Source: Eupeodes corollae (taxonomy: Eukaryota; Arthropoda; Insecta; Diptera; Syrphidae). Taken from it: a stretch of DNA of 64,000 nt. The stretch lies in assembly GCF_945859685.1 (NCBI RefSeq), contig NC_079149.1:2949118-3013117 (forward strand), written 5' to 3'. The translations under genes were made by a program, and so were the position numbers. This document shows, piece after piece, positions 12,535-24,731 of the stretch. The first letter of the stretch is position 1. Every line of letters starts with the position of its first letter. Below the pieces are notes generated by a model, which did not search any database, had not been told where the DNA came from, and worked only from the letters and a program-made list of their open reading frames with translations.

Positions 12535-14153
12535 GGTTATATGAAATGTTGAATAGATTCATACCTGGTTAACAAAACTCTTGTTTGTAGCCATTTAGCT
12601 TTGGTCCAATGAGTTTGGTATTTTTTAATAAGCTTGGTAATTATTTTTCAATTAAAAAATTGTAGATTTTTTTAAGTATTTATCTGACCGCCACGCCAAC
12701 CAACGACGACGCGACGCCAAACCTCACAAATCCAAATCAAATCTTGACTTTCTCATGGCAACGTCAACCATCATCGCCGAACAACGCTGATAATTTGAAT
12801 TGATGACGTGAACCTTTTGATTGAAAGCCGTCACTAATGGGACAGTGCACGGAAGTCTCTCGTTCCAATGACAAATTGATTATTGGGACACAATTTGTGT
12901 GTTTTTACTTGTGATGTGTCCCGCAAAAGTGCGTGCAGCACTTACAATTTCATTACCTACGTTTGACGCCGTTACCGTCGCGTCGTTGCAGCCGTCGCTC
13001 GTCGTTGTTGTTATTATTATCGCTGTAGATGGCACTGCAGTTTGACATCAGAGAGCGAGTGAGCGCGGTGATGCTCTTTGAACGCTGCTTACGTGCTTCA
13101 TCCACAGAAATTCCAAAAGCGGTATGAACAAGGAGAAGCAATAAGGTATTCCTTCTTCTTTTCCACGACGACGACGACCACTACGGTCGCTGTTATCTCG
13201 GACGAATTCCTTGGCCAAGAGCACACACAGCCCATACGACTGCAGATACGAGACGATGGATGCGACAAAAACAGGAATAAAAACTGGTAACGGACCATCG
13301 CATCTCATTGCCGCAGTACCACATTGGACTTGGACATTTGGTTTGGTGCTGAATTTCTCTTATATATAATACCTTAGCTTCCTGCCCCCAAGTCCCTGGG
13401 TTGAGTATCCGCTGCTTTGCTTGGACCGTTTGACTAAGTCGCGAAGATACATTAACATTAAGTGTGGGTTACTGATAAGAAAAAGAAGTTCCATGTTGCG
13501 TTACGACGATGACGATGCTACGCGACGATGACCACAACCACATCGACAACGACGAGACGACGCGACGATCATGAACGTTAGCGTTGCCTTTGCCGATGCG
13601 GTTTTATGCATGCATTTCTGACTACTAAGAGGCTTTTAAGCTGCAAAAGCAATGGATCTTTTTTCACAACCTATCTGGTTACTTGTTTTAGTTAAAATTT
13701 CTTTTTATTTTATGACTTTTTATTTTATTATTAAGTGCGAAAATCTTGTAACCATCCTAGAAAAGTTGACCTGGAAGTGGTTGAATTCGAGAGTTTAAAG
13801 CTTCAGTAAGATTTATAGGTAAGGCTTTTCCCTTCCTAACAAGAAAAAACCCGAGTTAAAACCTACTTCATCAAGAAAATTGATGATGAAAGCTGAAATA
13901 ATTTGCTGTATTCAATATCTAAAACATAGTTCCAATGAATGCTTTTAAAGTGTGTAAATGTTTGTAATAATTAAATATTTAATAGATTGGAATCAAAATA
14001 TATTTCGTTGATTGATCAGAATAATTGAGATTAAACGATAGGTAAGTAATTTTACCCCAGTAAACAATCATTCGTGACAAATTTTACACAACATTTCGTA
14101 ACAAATTTTTATTTATAGAAATATTTTTAAAGACTTTATTAATAAACGTGTGC
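12535..14153. other. intergenic DNA with GC-rich island, no gene seen
   Basis: The segment 12690-13650 is rich in CGACGACG-type and GACGCGACG motifs (near 12707, 12976, 13521 and 13560), with several overlapping open frames on both strands that look like by-products of composition. A TATATATAATACC sequence lies near 13360 but no supported transcript follows. 13650-14150 is AT-rich. Confidence 0.5.
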
Positions 14154-14396
14154 GTAGTCAGTAGTCAGTAGTCAGTAGTCAGTAGTCAGTAGTCAGTAGT
14201 CAGTAGTCAGTAGTCAGTAGTCAGTAGTCAGTAGTCAGTAGTCAGTAGTCAGTAGTCAGTAGTCAGTAGTCAGTAGTCAGTAGTCAGTAGTCAGTAGTCA
14301 GTAGTCAGTAGTCAGTAGTCAGTAGTCAGTAGTCAGTAGTCAGTAGTCAGTAGTCAGTAGTCAGTAGTCAGTAGTCAGTAGTCAGTAGTCAGTAGT
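14154..14396. repeat. 7-bp tandem array (CAGTAGT)n, about 35 copies
   Basis: An almost perfect head-to-tail array of the heptamer CAGTAGT runs for about 243 bp. I see no interruption until the last unit, where CAGTAGT becomes GAGAAGT at the right edge. A 7-mer unit is not a multiple of three, so it is unlikely to be coding. The homogeneity suggests recent expansion or continual slippage. Confidence 0.97.
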
Positions 14397-16231
14397 GAGA
14401 AGTCACTTGTACAAATATTTAAATTCGTCGTATAATGTACAAAGATGGTTTGCAAAACTGACAGATTTTGGGTATGTTCGTTGAAACGTACTCTATTTCG
14501 TGCTTTTTCTGCACTAGGCTCAAATTTTAATCTTTAATTGCTATTTGTTTTTTATACAATAATTAAAAAAAATAAACGGTTTAACTTAATTTTTAAACCA
14601 AAACCGGGAGTACCAGCTCTGTTTCATTAAAAGAGATCCAATAAGTATCATTTAAAATAATATATTATTATTTGTTTAAGATGCCGCTCATAGAACCTTT
14701 ACAAATTAAATTAAAAATTGAGTGGTATGCTATTACGGGTTTTTCAATAAGGAATTGACATCTTTCCTACCCAAACGAATGACGCTTGGTCCATCAGCTT
14801 CAATGCTTGAGTCATTTTGATTGTATATGATTGTTAATAAGACCCAAACGCAAAATACGCCTTAATGTGATCTGACCGGTGACGAATTCTTAAGAACGTC
14901 CGGGGGTTGTCTAATGTTTATCGTTTACTACGGAAGCATTATTTTTGACACTTTGACCAAGGCAAGAACCTACAACGCTCTTAGAGTTGCGATCACCGAC
15001 TCCGAATTCAGGTAGGACGAATTTTTCTTTCATTCACTTCACTATGATTCAAACGTTTACTTTACTGAACATTCAAAATAACAATTTCATTTATTATTAA
15101 AATTGTTAAACAAAAGTTGTCAAGTCCCTATTATAAAAACAGATATTAGTGAATGTAACGATGTATTTGTTAACTTGTGTTTCTGCGCTAAAGGTTACTA
15201 AAGGTGTCCAATAAAACACGTTGAGTAAATAATTTGCAGCATATACTTAACTTTCTAGATGTCAAACCTTGAATGATTTGTATTTTTTCTCTACGACCCA
15301 ATTGCAATCTTTTTCAGAGTTTTTACAAGGTAACAGACAAATTACCACCAACGACGAATTATTTCTCTGAAAATACTTGGATTATATTTTAAAAATGGTT
15401 GAAATCATATCGAAATCTTTTGAGATTAGGTCATAACATTAAACTTGAAATATACATGAAATAAAACGACATTGACATTTTATCAATTTCGACAAAGCCT
15501 TACCGAGTTTTCAAACATTTAATTCAGAGCTTTCATCAATTACCAACCGTACTTAAGTTTCTATAAATTGTGAATGAAGTTTCAGAAAATCAAAAACTAA
15601 CTTAAGATTCTCTATTAAAGGAACAATAAGTTTCTGATAAATCTTCTATAAACCAGAAACCTCATTTTGTCACCGATAAAGTTCCTCAGACGCTAAAAAT
15701 ACACAAAGTCAATATCACCAAATACTCATTCACTTTATGGAGCATTTTAAAATTCTACACAAAAACCGTTTAAGTTTGACAAACCAATGATGAATTCCAG
15801 AAATTTGTCCCTAAAAGCCACAGTCATTGTATAAGGACAACAGCCAAGAAAAAATCTTGCATCACAGTTAAATAAGAGAAAAACTGTAGCAGTTGCAGAA
15901 TTACGTCTGAAACATTGTAGGATGTTAATTAAGAACACAAACAATCCAACAAACCAAATAAATGTCTCCCAAAATTCAACACAAATGTTAACTTCGACTG
16001 GGAATGGGAATGGGAACTGGGAAGGAAAATTCCCCGAATTGGTGCACGTGCAATGTTTCCCGTGTAATTTAGACTTAAGGAATTTTCATTAAATTCATCG
16101 TATACTCTCTGCAGTATAAGGAAGACAGGAAGGTCGGTATTATCGGCAATATACATATAGCTGCTTTAACAACGACGTCAATAATGGTAGTTTATTTTTA
16201 TTTCAGTAAGCTTGCAACTGTGAAGTCCGGG

Positions 16232-16243
16232 TATATATAAAAG
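16232..16243 (+). promoter_or_regulatory. possible TATA box
   Basis: TATATATAAAAG in a locally less AT-rich setting, followed about 25-40 bp later by mixed sequence. No convincing coding exon follows on the plus strand, so this is only a candidate core promoter. Confidence 0.25.
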
Positions 16244-17085
16244 GTGAGGTTGAACGTGCCCCAAGACGAAGCTGTGCGATGCCGATGAAGTGCCAGTGAA
16301 TGGGATATAAAATTCAATCATCGTAGCATTTAATATGTTTGGTGTGACACTCACTGATGCAGCAAGAATTATTTTCCACGTCTATGAGGAGATACAATGT
16401 TGCAAGTTGCATCACACTGCACGTAAAAATATTAAAATTGAGGCAGAAACGTACGAGTAGTTTTGAAATTCTCATAAACATTTTTGTTTTCTATCTTTTC
16501 CAGGCTTATTTAAAGCCATTAGTACAAGCCTTTCCATTCCCAAGATCTTCGATTACAATTATTACATCTCAATGTATGTTCGATGCGGTGCGTACACCCG
16601 CAAATGATCAAATCAGTTGTAGTCGTTTCGATTTCGGTTTCTGTTTCGCAATGGAAATCAATACACCACACCACCCAGCTCCATGAATATCTCCACTCCA
16701 TAGATACAACTACTTTTGCTAGCATGAAAGAAACAACTGTCAGAATTGCATCCGACATCAGAGACGGAGACCACAAGTCAGCGTAATGTTTCAATTACCA
16801 CAACGAGTGCGTATCCATTTCTGGTTGTAAAAACTTATGTTAATTCAACAATGTTGCTGTTCGTTTTGTACGAGCGGAGAAGAGGGAAGGGGAGCGCAGC
16901 TTAGCGTAGTTTGCAACGCTCTAAAAATCTCCTTAGACATGATGCATCAGCATCAGCATAAGTGTTGGCCGGTGTAACTGCGTTGCATTTATCGGTGCGA
17001 AAGTGAAAATCCGAACTCTCAATCAACACCAGTGGCATGGCGGGAAAAGAGGTTTTAAGTTTCAAGACACGATTGTGAAACTTAT

Positions 17086-17094
17086 CTATATAAG
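17086..17094 (+). promoter_or_regulatory. possible TATA box
   Basis: CTATATAAG followed about 30-45 bp later by TTCATCAG, an initiator-like sequence. No coding exon is recognised downstream; low support. Confidence 0.25.
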
Positions 17095-18386
17095 TACGAG
17101 AAGCTATATAGCTCTGCGAACTGCGAGTAGTTCATCAGAGAAAGCACCCACCATAAGCAAAGTGTGTAAAATGTAAAATGTACAATGTACATAACATAAC
17201 ATATCACCATCCTCTCTTGGTGGCTAGATGACTTGGTGGCTTGCTATAGCTTGGTTATTGCAGAGCCACACCAACTTGTGGCGCACTTAAATATTCATTG
17301 CTGCAGAAACAAATGAATTCCTGATCACTTAACAAACTAGATTACAAATTGACCACAAGAGGTCTCACATATAGAAGAGCCTGGATGCAAGTCCTAAATT
17401 TATATAGGTTGTATCTAGTCCGTGATGCGTCCAAATAAGAGCATCACGCTGCCCACCGCTCTGCGCCACGTCCGGTCCCGCCAAGATAAAATAATATACA
17501 TATACACAATCCAGCATTTAGGGGACATAAATCCCCAACGGATTGCGGCTGCGGGATGAAGATGATGAAGAGACGGACAAATACGAAAATGTACGGACAC
17601 TCGTTCGTTAGTGTGGAACATTGAATATCCGCAAAAGGAACGCACAAAGCGTGCGAGAGTGTAGTGTTCGCGTCATGGTCTCTTGGAAGAAATTGCTACA
17701 TTCGGATTGGAGGGAAAGGGGACATTATATGCATATGTTAACATAGTCTGTACAAGATTACAATTTTATTTGCACAGATGAGAAGTTAGACAAAAATGGA
17801 GTGAAGAGAAGGGATGAGTTCGACGACTATTCCAGGATAACTAAGCTCGAATTCATAAGGAATTCCAAAACAGAGTGCCGTGATTCGGTGATTTGATTTT
17901 TCAAGTATCCTCTCATTTCATATTAAAGGTCTTAAGTCAACATGGATACAATGTAGATTATTACCATAAGGTTGAAAATTCTTTGAATTTCAGGAGATAC
18001 AGAATTCGAGAATCTAGAATTAGAAACTCTTTTAAAATTGGGAATTTCTTAAGAAATTCGACGAATTACCGGGAAATGGTAGAAATCGAGTTTTACAAAG
18101 TCATTTTCTGATATCATTTACTAAATGCCACTTTTTTAAACATTTAGTTTAGCTTTTCCAGCTATATGAAACTTTAATCTGCATTAAAAGAGTTTCTTGA
18201 TTTTCGTCAAAACACGGAAACATATGACAACTTTGTAAGATCCTTCCGACATTGAATTTTGTGGCTCAAATTTCCACAAAAATACTGCAACCTTTTTTCA
18301 TACGAATTCGAAGTTGTTTAAAAAAGAAATTTACTTTTAATTTCTGAAGAAAATTAAAGCCTTTGATGCTTTATAGTTGACAAGAA

Positions 18387-18758
18387 TTACTTATTTTTAA
18401 TATCGACATAATACAACTTTTCCTCTTCATCGAGTGCTTGTGCTGGAATGGAAATTGTGTCCATAAGCTAAACAAAATATTTAATTTCATCAAAAATAAT
18501 GGTAATCCTGCCGAAAATTGTGCCAATCATTAATTTAAAGCCTTATCATCATGATCCCGTCACCTGAAATCGGACAAAATGTCGTCCAAAGTCAAATTCC
18601 CCATTTAAATAGCCGTTGTATGGAGTAGTACCTACATTTTTATAGTTAACCCAGAGGGCATGGTAAAAGATGGTATGACGTCCAGTGACCAGTTCCATAT
18701 TAAAAGCAACAACTTTTCTCAAAGAATATATAATCTGCACACACGCAGCAATGGCCAT
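18387..18758 (-). CDS. candidate small two-exon gene, unknown protein (91 aa)
   Basis: Minus-strand model with exon 1 at 18564-18758 (65 codons) and exon 2 at 18387-18467 (26 codons plus TAA), joined in phase 0 across a 96-bp intron (donor CAG|GTGACG, acceptor TTTTGTTTAG|C). The chosen ATG has a good fly start context (AGCAAAATGGCC). An in-frame upstream ATG at 18809 would add 17 residues. The product includes FNMELVTGRHTIFYHALW, PYNGYLNGEFDFGRHFVRF and an acidic end ALDEEEKLYYVD. I do not recognise the family; there is no clear signal peptide or membrane span. Support is the combined open frame, splice signals and uniform composition. The donor is weak and the whole could be chance. Confidence 0.4.
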
Positions 18759-18810
18759 TTTGCTGCGTGTGCTTATTGCCATTCCTGGACAAGCCAAACC
18801 GCAAGCCAAC

Positions 18811-21800
18811 TAATCGAACAACCGACGCGACATAACGACCAAACAACGACGACGAAATGACGGACGCGACGCGACGCTATGCGACACGATGGATGACCAG
18901 GCGACAACCTGAGGAAGAAAAATCTCTGTGAGATCGTTCAGCTCGGTTGTTGGTTGTGCGCAGCGCACACGTTATTCCAGAAAATGCGTGCAACATCAAT
19001 AAATTTGTTTGCAATCAAATCAAATGAAGTGATTTATGTGAAAGTCGCCCACAAAACAACTCTGCGAGCACTTAGCCCATGGACAGGCACAGGATGAGCA
19101 TATTTACCTTTAGAGTCGGTTTTGAGTCAAGAAAGTGTGGAAAGGTGAGCAGCTCCAGCTATCGGTGTATTCTTATGGCTATTCCCGTACGACGCACGGC
19201 GACGTGGTGGAGTGTGGTGCTTGTGCTCTTACCCGATCCCGATGCCGATTTCGATCAGAGCAGCGATCGGCATTCGGCACAGATGACTCGAACGAGCGGG
19301 ACTTGTGGAATTATGAGGGTTATTTGCATTAGTGTTTTGTTTATACATAAATAGATTACGTTTTGATTGCTTAACAGGTGTCAACATATTGGCTTTTTTT
19401 TTGCTTTGAAGACGGGAATGGGGGTGTAGACTGTAGAGTGTTGTTAATGCAAATGACATCTCTATAAAAATCCTGTTTGTTAACTTGCTCTGTTTGTTTT
19501 GTGTATTTCTTTCTCTCTGCTCTTCTTTTTCTCTCATGTCAATTTTCTTATCTGCATTTCGGATTAAATTTTAACTGAAAATATTTTTGCGGTCGATGTA
19601 CCCTACTTAAGCGAATGATTAACGGGTAATGGTTCCCAATTTTCATCGTGATTTTCAAATCCTCAAAATCGAAGAATTTTCATACAAAATACAAATCTGC
19701 ACAAAGTCAGTGCAGAAAATAAGGAAGTTTGCAGAGTTTTCGGAAATTCGTAGAATACGTAGATTTTTCAAAAGTGACTCATATCGGTTTTAAAGTTTTA
19801 GCTTTCATCTTTCTTCGTATTCAAACAAAATGTTTCTTTTCTTATAGATAAACAAAAGAGTTGATGTCAAAACCAGATTAAAATTTTCTTTTTCTTAAGA
19901 ATGCATGTTTGTATTTATTTGTGAACTAACTTGATTTTGAATAACTTAGTCAGCTAAATTATCTAATCTGCATTCTTTGAATTTGGCTCCGAAAAAAATT
20001 AAAAATATTTGTTTATTATTTAAATCGATCGCCACTTAATTTTGAGTCCATTTGTGTTTTATGTATTTCCCATTTTATATATATAAGAAAATATATTCAA
20101 ATATTTTCAACAACAACAACAAAAAAGTGAATTAATTTAAGTTCAGGCTTATCGAATAACAAGGCGACCGACTGACCGATCGCTCGACGAACGCAACGGC
20201 ACAAACATTTTACCAAAATAAAGGCATTTTAACGATGGGGCCGTACCGTGTTTTGATAGTCCATGTTCACGTTCAATTAAGCAATAAACAATCGACCAGA
20301 GATTAACAATTTATGGAAATAACCCACCACACGCACCGCCATCGCCATCACCATTGCCAGGCACCTTAAGTGCTAAATATGCGTCGAAAACTGTCGATAA
20401 CCATTTTCACCTAATATTGATTTATCGCATCCAAAACTCCAAACATCGCCTCTATGTCCAGTATTTTCTTTTTTATTTTTCAAACAAAGCTTCTGAACTA
20501 AACACAAAAAGAATATAATGCATACAAAAACAAGAAAGTTCACTGTGATCGTGATGTCGTCAACTTGGGTGGCTGGAATGCCTCACCTCTAAGTAGGGGG
20601 AACTAAAATGAAAATTGCTTAAATTAGCCTCTGGAGCGTCCGATATATAATTAAACGATTAATATTCAGTGTCGCACAGCCTGTTTCAAATCCGGTCAAA
20701 GCCATAGGCCAACACCTTTAATTTGAGAGATTAAACACTGCGTGGTGGTGTCGTAACGGGGCAGAACCGATACACGCACCAGCATCAGCATCACAATAGA
20801 GAAACCAACACGCCTTGTCATAATCATAAGCAAACAAAAAACCAAATGAAGAAATCGTAGGTCTATTGAATTGATACATCCCGATGGCGGCGATGGGAAA
20901 TCATTTCATTTTCTTTTTCTATTGTTGACCATTTTTGGTTTGGAGTGGAACCTCGGGACCGACTGAGTGGTTCAGGCACTGGTACACTTGATGTCATCAT
21001 AAATGAACGAGTATAGAAACCTCATCTCATCTCATAGAACACCACTTAGAACTCGGACTATAGTCAGCATTCGAGTCGGACCACACTCATTGAACGCGTG
21101 AAACCATATCCATTACCGATGGTTAAACAAAACATCTACTGGGGCACAAACACACATGCTCTTTCGGATAATATAGAATAATCATATACCATACCAAGTA
21201 TAGACGAAGCAGCAGAACAAACGAGGAGGCATTGGAGGAACCTATAAGTCGAATATGGTCTTTGCTATATTCTCATTGTGGTATTATGATTTAGAAAATG
21301 TAAATAGACGATCATAAATATGATTTTAATATCTGAAGCACAGGCATTTACATAAATTCTGTGATTCTGAGATTTAATCCCGCCCATTAATCAGCACCAG
21401 GGAACATTGTGGAACACCTACTTGAACTTGCGACTCAAGGCTGTGCCACCGCTTAATACGAGTATATTTACCATATTCAAAGAGTGGAGGAATAGGGATT
21501 TTTTTGTATTCTTAGTTATCATCATCACAATAAGTGATGATCAGTGTAGAGTTGTCCGGATGCTCTTATAGCTTATGTGAATTTTGATAGACGTGTTTGT
21601 TTGATGATGGGGTATGGAGTTGATCGTCTACGTCTAGGCTCACTTAACGACTATTGTCTAGGCTATGGGTAAATATGAAGAGTGATTATTTTAATATTTT
21701 GTTAAACACTCTTTATTTTGATGTTCTGTCAACTTAAAATTTCGCTTATAGAAACTTTCAGCTCTCAAATATCAACCAATATTTTTAGCATGTTGTTTGA

Positions 21801-22025
21801 CGGTATAAAGGCGTCTAATCTCTCTGAGACTTAGGAGGCTGTGATTAGTTTTTTGAAATGCTAATGATTTTGAGATGGCAGTGGCCGAAGTGAGTACTAA
21901 AAGGGTATTAAGTTTGATCAGTAAGTAATTTATTGTATTTACCATTATCTTAATACAGTTTTAATGTAAACATAACAAATTTAAAAGCTTTGGCAAACCC
22001 TTCAACTCAGTTGGCAAAACACATA
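18811..22025. other. intergenic DNA, no gene seen
   Basis: 18811-19360 continues a GC-rich island with GACGCGACGCGACGC at 18863-18877 and overlapping frames on the same strand (19079-19354 and 19135-19332) that look compositional. 19500-21960 is mixed intergenic DNA without motifs. An AAC microsatellite-like run lies near 20109-20122. Confidence 0.5.
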
Positions 22026-22029
22026 TTTT

Positions 22030-23110
22030 TACACATATGTTTAATGCAATTTTAAGAAATTTGTAAATCTCGGTAAACGAAGTTATAGAAGAGTTTAACA
22101 TGCTAGTTTTAGATAATAAAGCAGGATTTGATGGTTTCCCACCAATACTTTTTAAAAATACCGCACAGGCTTTGCCACTTTGCATTATATTCAACCGGTC
22201 AGGCATATTTCTTGAAAGCTGAAAAAATTCATTTGTATTTTTTATTTACAAAGCAGGTTCAAAAAATGCTGCAAAAACTATCGTCCAATTTGTAAAATAT
22301 AAGCTATCCCAAAACTTTTCGAAAAGCTGATTTATAAGAAACTTATACTTTTATTAAAAGAAGTGATCCCTTCAATGTAACATGGTTTTGTAAGTAGTAG
22401 ACGTACCAACACAGATCTTATAATTTTTTTTAATTTTTTGCTTACAACAATGGAGAAAGCTTTTCAGTGCGATGTGATCTATACTGATTTCGTCAAAGCA
22501 TTCGATAGAGTTGATCATCATATCGTGCTTCGAAAGCTTCAGGGGTATGGTTTTTACTCTAATCTATTGAAATGGTTTGAGTCGTATCTAAGTGATCGAA
22601 CCCAATTCGTTCGTATTAGCAATAGGCTTTCTGATGCTATTATGGTTACATCCGGTGTCCCCCAGGGAAGTCATCTGGGCCTTTTGTTGTTTCTTCTACT
22701 TGTCAATGATAATCTAGGTGTTCTTGTTCATTCACAATGTCTTATGTTTCCTGACGATTTGGAAATGTACTGCATCGTAAAAAATACACCAAGTTTAAAT
22801 TTAATAGTCACATAAACTATCTTGTGGCCAGATCAAGTTACTATTTATTAGAAGAAATTCGAAAGAATTTAAGGAACCCTTCACTTTTAAGAGCCTGTAT
22901 TTTTCATACTTGAGGTCTATTTTGTAATATGGTTGTATAGTGTGGAATCCTTTTTATTGCATCCAATCAAATAGTCTAGAAAGAATTCAAAAATGCCTTT
23001 CTAGATACATTTTTAATCTATTAGCTTCATGTTTGACTCAATTCACCGAGCTTTATCTACAATTACATCATTAATTAAAATGATATTTACTACCACTCCA
23101 AACTTATTTT
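22030..23110 (+). pseudogene. LINE reverse-transcriptase relic (GVPQGSHLG type)
   Basis: A decayed non-LTR reverse transcriptase on the plus strand. In order: DNKAGFDGFPPILFKN (about 22114-22160); a broken NYRPI region near 22280; TDFVKAFDRVDHHIVLRKL with the first catalytic Asp (about 22480-22535); SGVPQGSHLGLLLF (22650-22690); and MFPDDLEMYC, where the usual Y/F-A-D-D has become FPDD (about 22745). After a gap, SLYFSYLRSI and GCIVWNPFY with LERIQKCLSRYIF mark the C-terminal region (22890-23010). The longest intact piece is 125 codons (22438-22815). Stops and shifts before and after show it is inactive. The motif set resembles that of the minus-strand relic at 37.1-38.9 kb. Confidence 0.85.
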
Positions 23111-23369
23111 ATCTTACATATATGAAATACCGATGGCAATAGCCATTCGATTTGTATATTTAATGATTTCTATAGATTTTTTTATAATTTATATCAGTAA
23201 GTAAGCCTCGAACAATTTGGAAGGAAGTCAACAGTAGTTTTTTGCGTTTGCTCACAAGTTAAGAATTTACTCAGTGCAGTTCTAAGCTGTGCCTTTGCCA
23301 GATTACAGACAAACATATACCTTCCCTATATCTACATAGAAGTCAGTTTGACCCCCAAGTACCCAGGTA

Positions 23370-24115
23370 CAGTACAAAATGTTCCCGTGCTAGTGAGACA
23401 AAGAAGTGCCCGTAGTGTCGAGAATATTTCTGCCGCTGAGGCTTTAGTAGCAAAATTCCCATATGTATATCTCGAAAATTGTTCTCAAGCGTTGGGCATC
23501 TCTGTGACGTCGTTGTGGTAAATTTTTCGAAAAGGTCTTGGCATCCTTACAACATTAAACTTACAAAAGAACTGAAGCCGCTTGACCACCAGAAGCGTAG
23601 TATATTCGTGAATTGAGCTGAGCAACAACTTGAAAATGATTCCGATTTTCATCGCAATATCATCTTCAGCGCTTAGGCTCATTTTGGTTCAATTACTTTG
23701 TCAATAAACAAAACACGCGGTATTGGTCAGGCAGTAATCCACACGTACTCCATGAGTCATCATTGCATCCCGAAATAATTACGGTTTGGTGTGGATTATG
23801 GGAGGACATGTGATTCTAAGAGGACGGCGCCACCAGCACAACAGCGAATGTACCATCTATTTATTGCAAACCAAGTTTGGAGAACGTGTTATCTCACGAA
23901 ATGGTCCAGTCGCTTGGCCGCCTCGGTCGTGCGATTTGAGGCCGTTAGACTGTTTGCTGTGGGACTACATCAAGTCTATGGTCTATGCCAACAAGCCAAC
24001 GACGATTGATGAACTTCGTACGAATATCGAAAGTAAAATTGCAGCAGTATCGGCCGATTTATTTTTGAAAACCATCGAAAATTGGGTTCAGCGTCTGGAC
24101 TTCCATACATAGTGG
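23370..24115 (+). pseudogene. mariner-type transposase relic, most of the catalytic half
   Basis: Plus-strand remains of a mariner-like transposase, readable across several frame changes. VRQRSARSVENISAAEALV and SQALGISVTSLW (about 23388-23520) form the second helix-turn-helix and linker. SDFHR and AHFGS (23640-23700) surround the first catalytic region. YWSGSNPHVLHE and TVWCGLW follow at 23721-23805. EDGATSTTANV (23818-23855) is the decayed second catalytic block, normally QQDGA. VISRNGPVAWPPRSCDLRPL with D immediately after (about 23890-23950) holds the third catalytic Asp. The open frame 23786-24112 retains the C terminus to its stop. Frameshifts and internal stops make it inactive. It ends about 620 bp upstream of the GMC oxidoreductase start. 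Confidence 0.9.
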
Positions 24116-24119
24116 CATC

Positions 24120-24660
24120 GAACGTACCGTTTTTGTTTTTTTCTTAAACGATAAGAAAAATTCCACAATTCTTCTTAATTTATTAAATTCCATGTTACCT
24201 TCTGAGTAACACTGTCACTGGTGAAAACATAGACTCAAAACTAAATTTCTTTCATTCACAGATGAAAAATGTTGTTCTTCAATTTGGTCTACATCAGTTC
24301 CTAACATTTTTTGCAATCGACCTTTTAAAATATAGAATAGATCTTTTTTACTACAGATATTTTGTACTAATTAAATTAACCTTTATATTATCCATTTTTA
24401 ATTTGGTATCATATAAAAAATTGGATAAGTAAAAGAGTAATTATCTGATTGTTTGCTTAAGAAAAAAACAAGTATTGCAAGTAATTATATGACTCGTAGC
24501 AAACATTTTATTCCCCTATCAAGACATCCAATTAAGCAAAATCTTCTTTTTTCTTTGGCCGATTAGATGAACTTTTCGTAGACTTTAAAGAAGTTTTTAT
24601 TACATTTAATTATTTAAATTTTTTAATGTTGAGTTTTTGGTATCCAATCTAAATTGAATG
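24120..24660. other. AT-rich upstream region of the GMC gene
   Basis: About 540 bp of AT-rich sequence between the mariner relic and the TATA box of the oxidoreductase gene. It probably contains the proximal promoter, but I recognise no specific binding site. Confidence 0.4.
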
Positions 24661-24669
24661 TATAAAAAG
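24661..24669 (+). promoter_or_regulatory. TATA box of the GMC oxidoreductase gene
   Basis: TATAAAAAG lies 71 bp upstream of the ATG at 24732. A TTAGTG initiator-like sequence begins about 30 bp downstream (24691-24696), which would leave a 5' leader of roughly 40 nt. The match in sequence and spacing to a fly TATA-type promoter is good. Confidence 0.65.
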
Positions 24670-24731
24670 ATGTGAGGTCTTAAAATTGGGTTAGTGATAT
24701 CTCAGCGTTCATACTCCAAGACAGAGGTATC

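Larger units (their letters stand above)
14397..18386. other. intergenic DNA, no supported gene
   Basis: About 4 kb of mixed AT-rich and moderately GC-rich sequence. A minus-strand open stretch at 15747-16080 is long for this composition (a hydrophobic FVGLFVFLINILQCF segment) but has no ATG-led structure or splice context I can defend. Plus-strand frames near 16357-16786 lack motifs. Two TATA-type sequences (listed separately) could mark promoters. Confidence 0.45.

Noticed and set aside
14740..15010. Plus-strand frame NKELTSFLPKRMTLG...LRVAITDSEF that reads fairly well
   Set aside because: Two in-frame stops within about 90 codons, no motif and no splice context; could be an old pseudogene but unsupported.
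15747..16080. Minus-strand hydrophobic open stretch suggesting a membrane protein exon
   Set aside because: No start, no convincing acceptor or partner exon and part of it is a TTCCCA repeat; kept only as a note.
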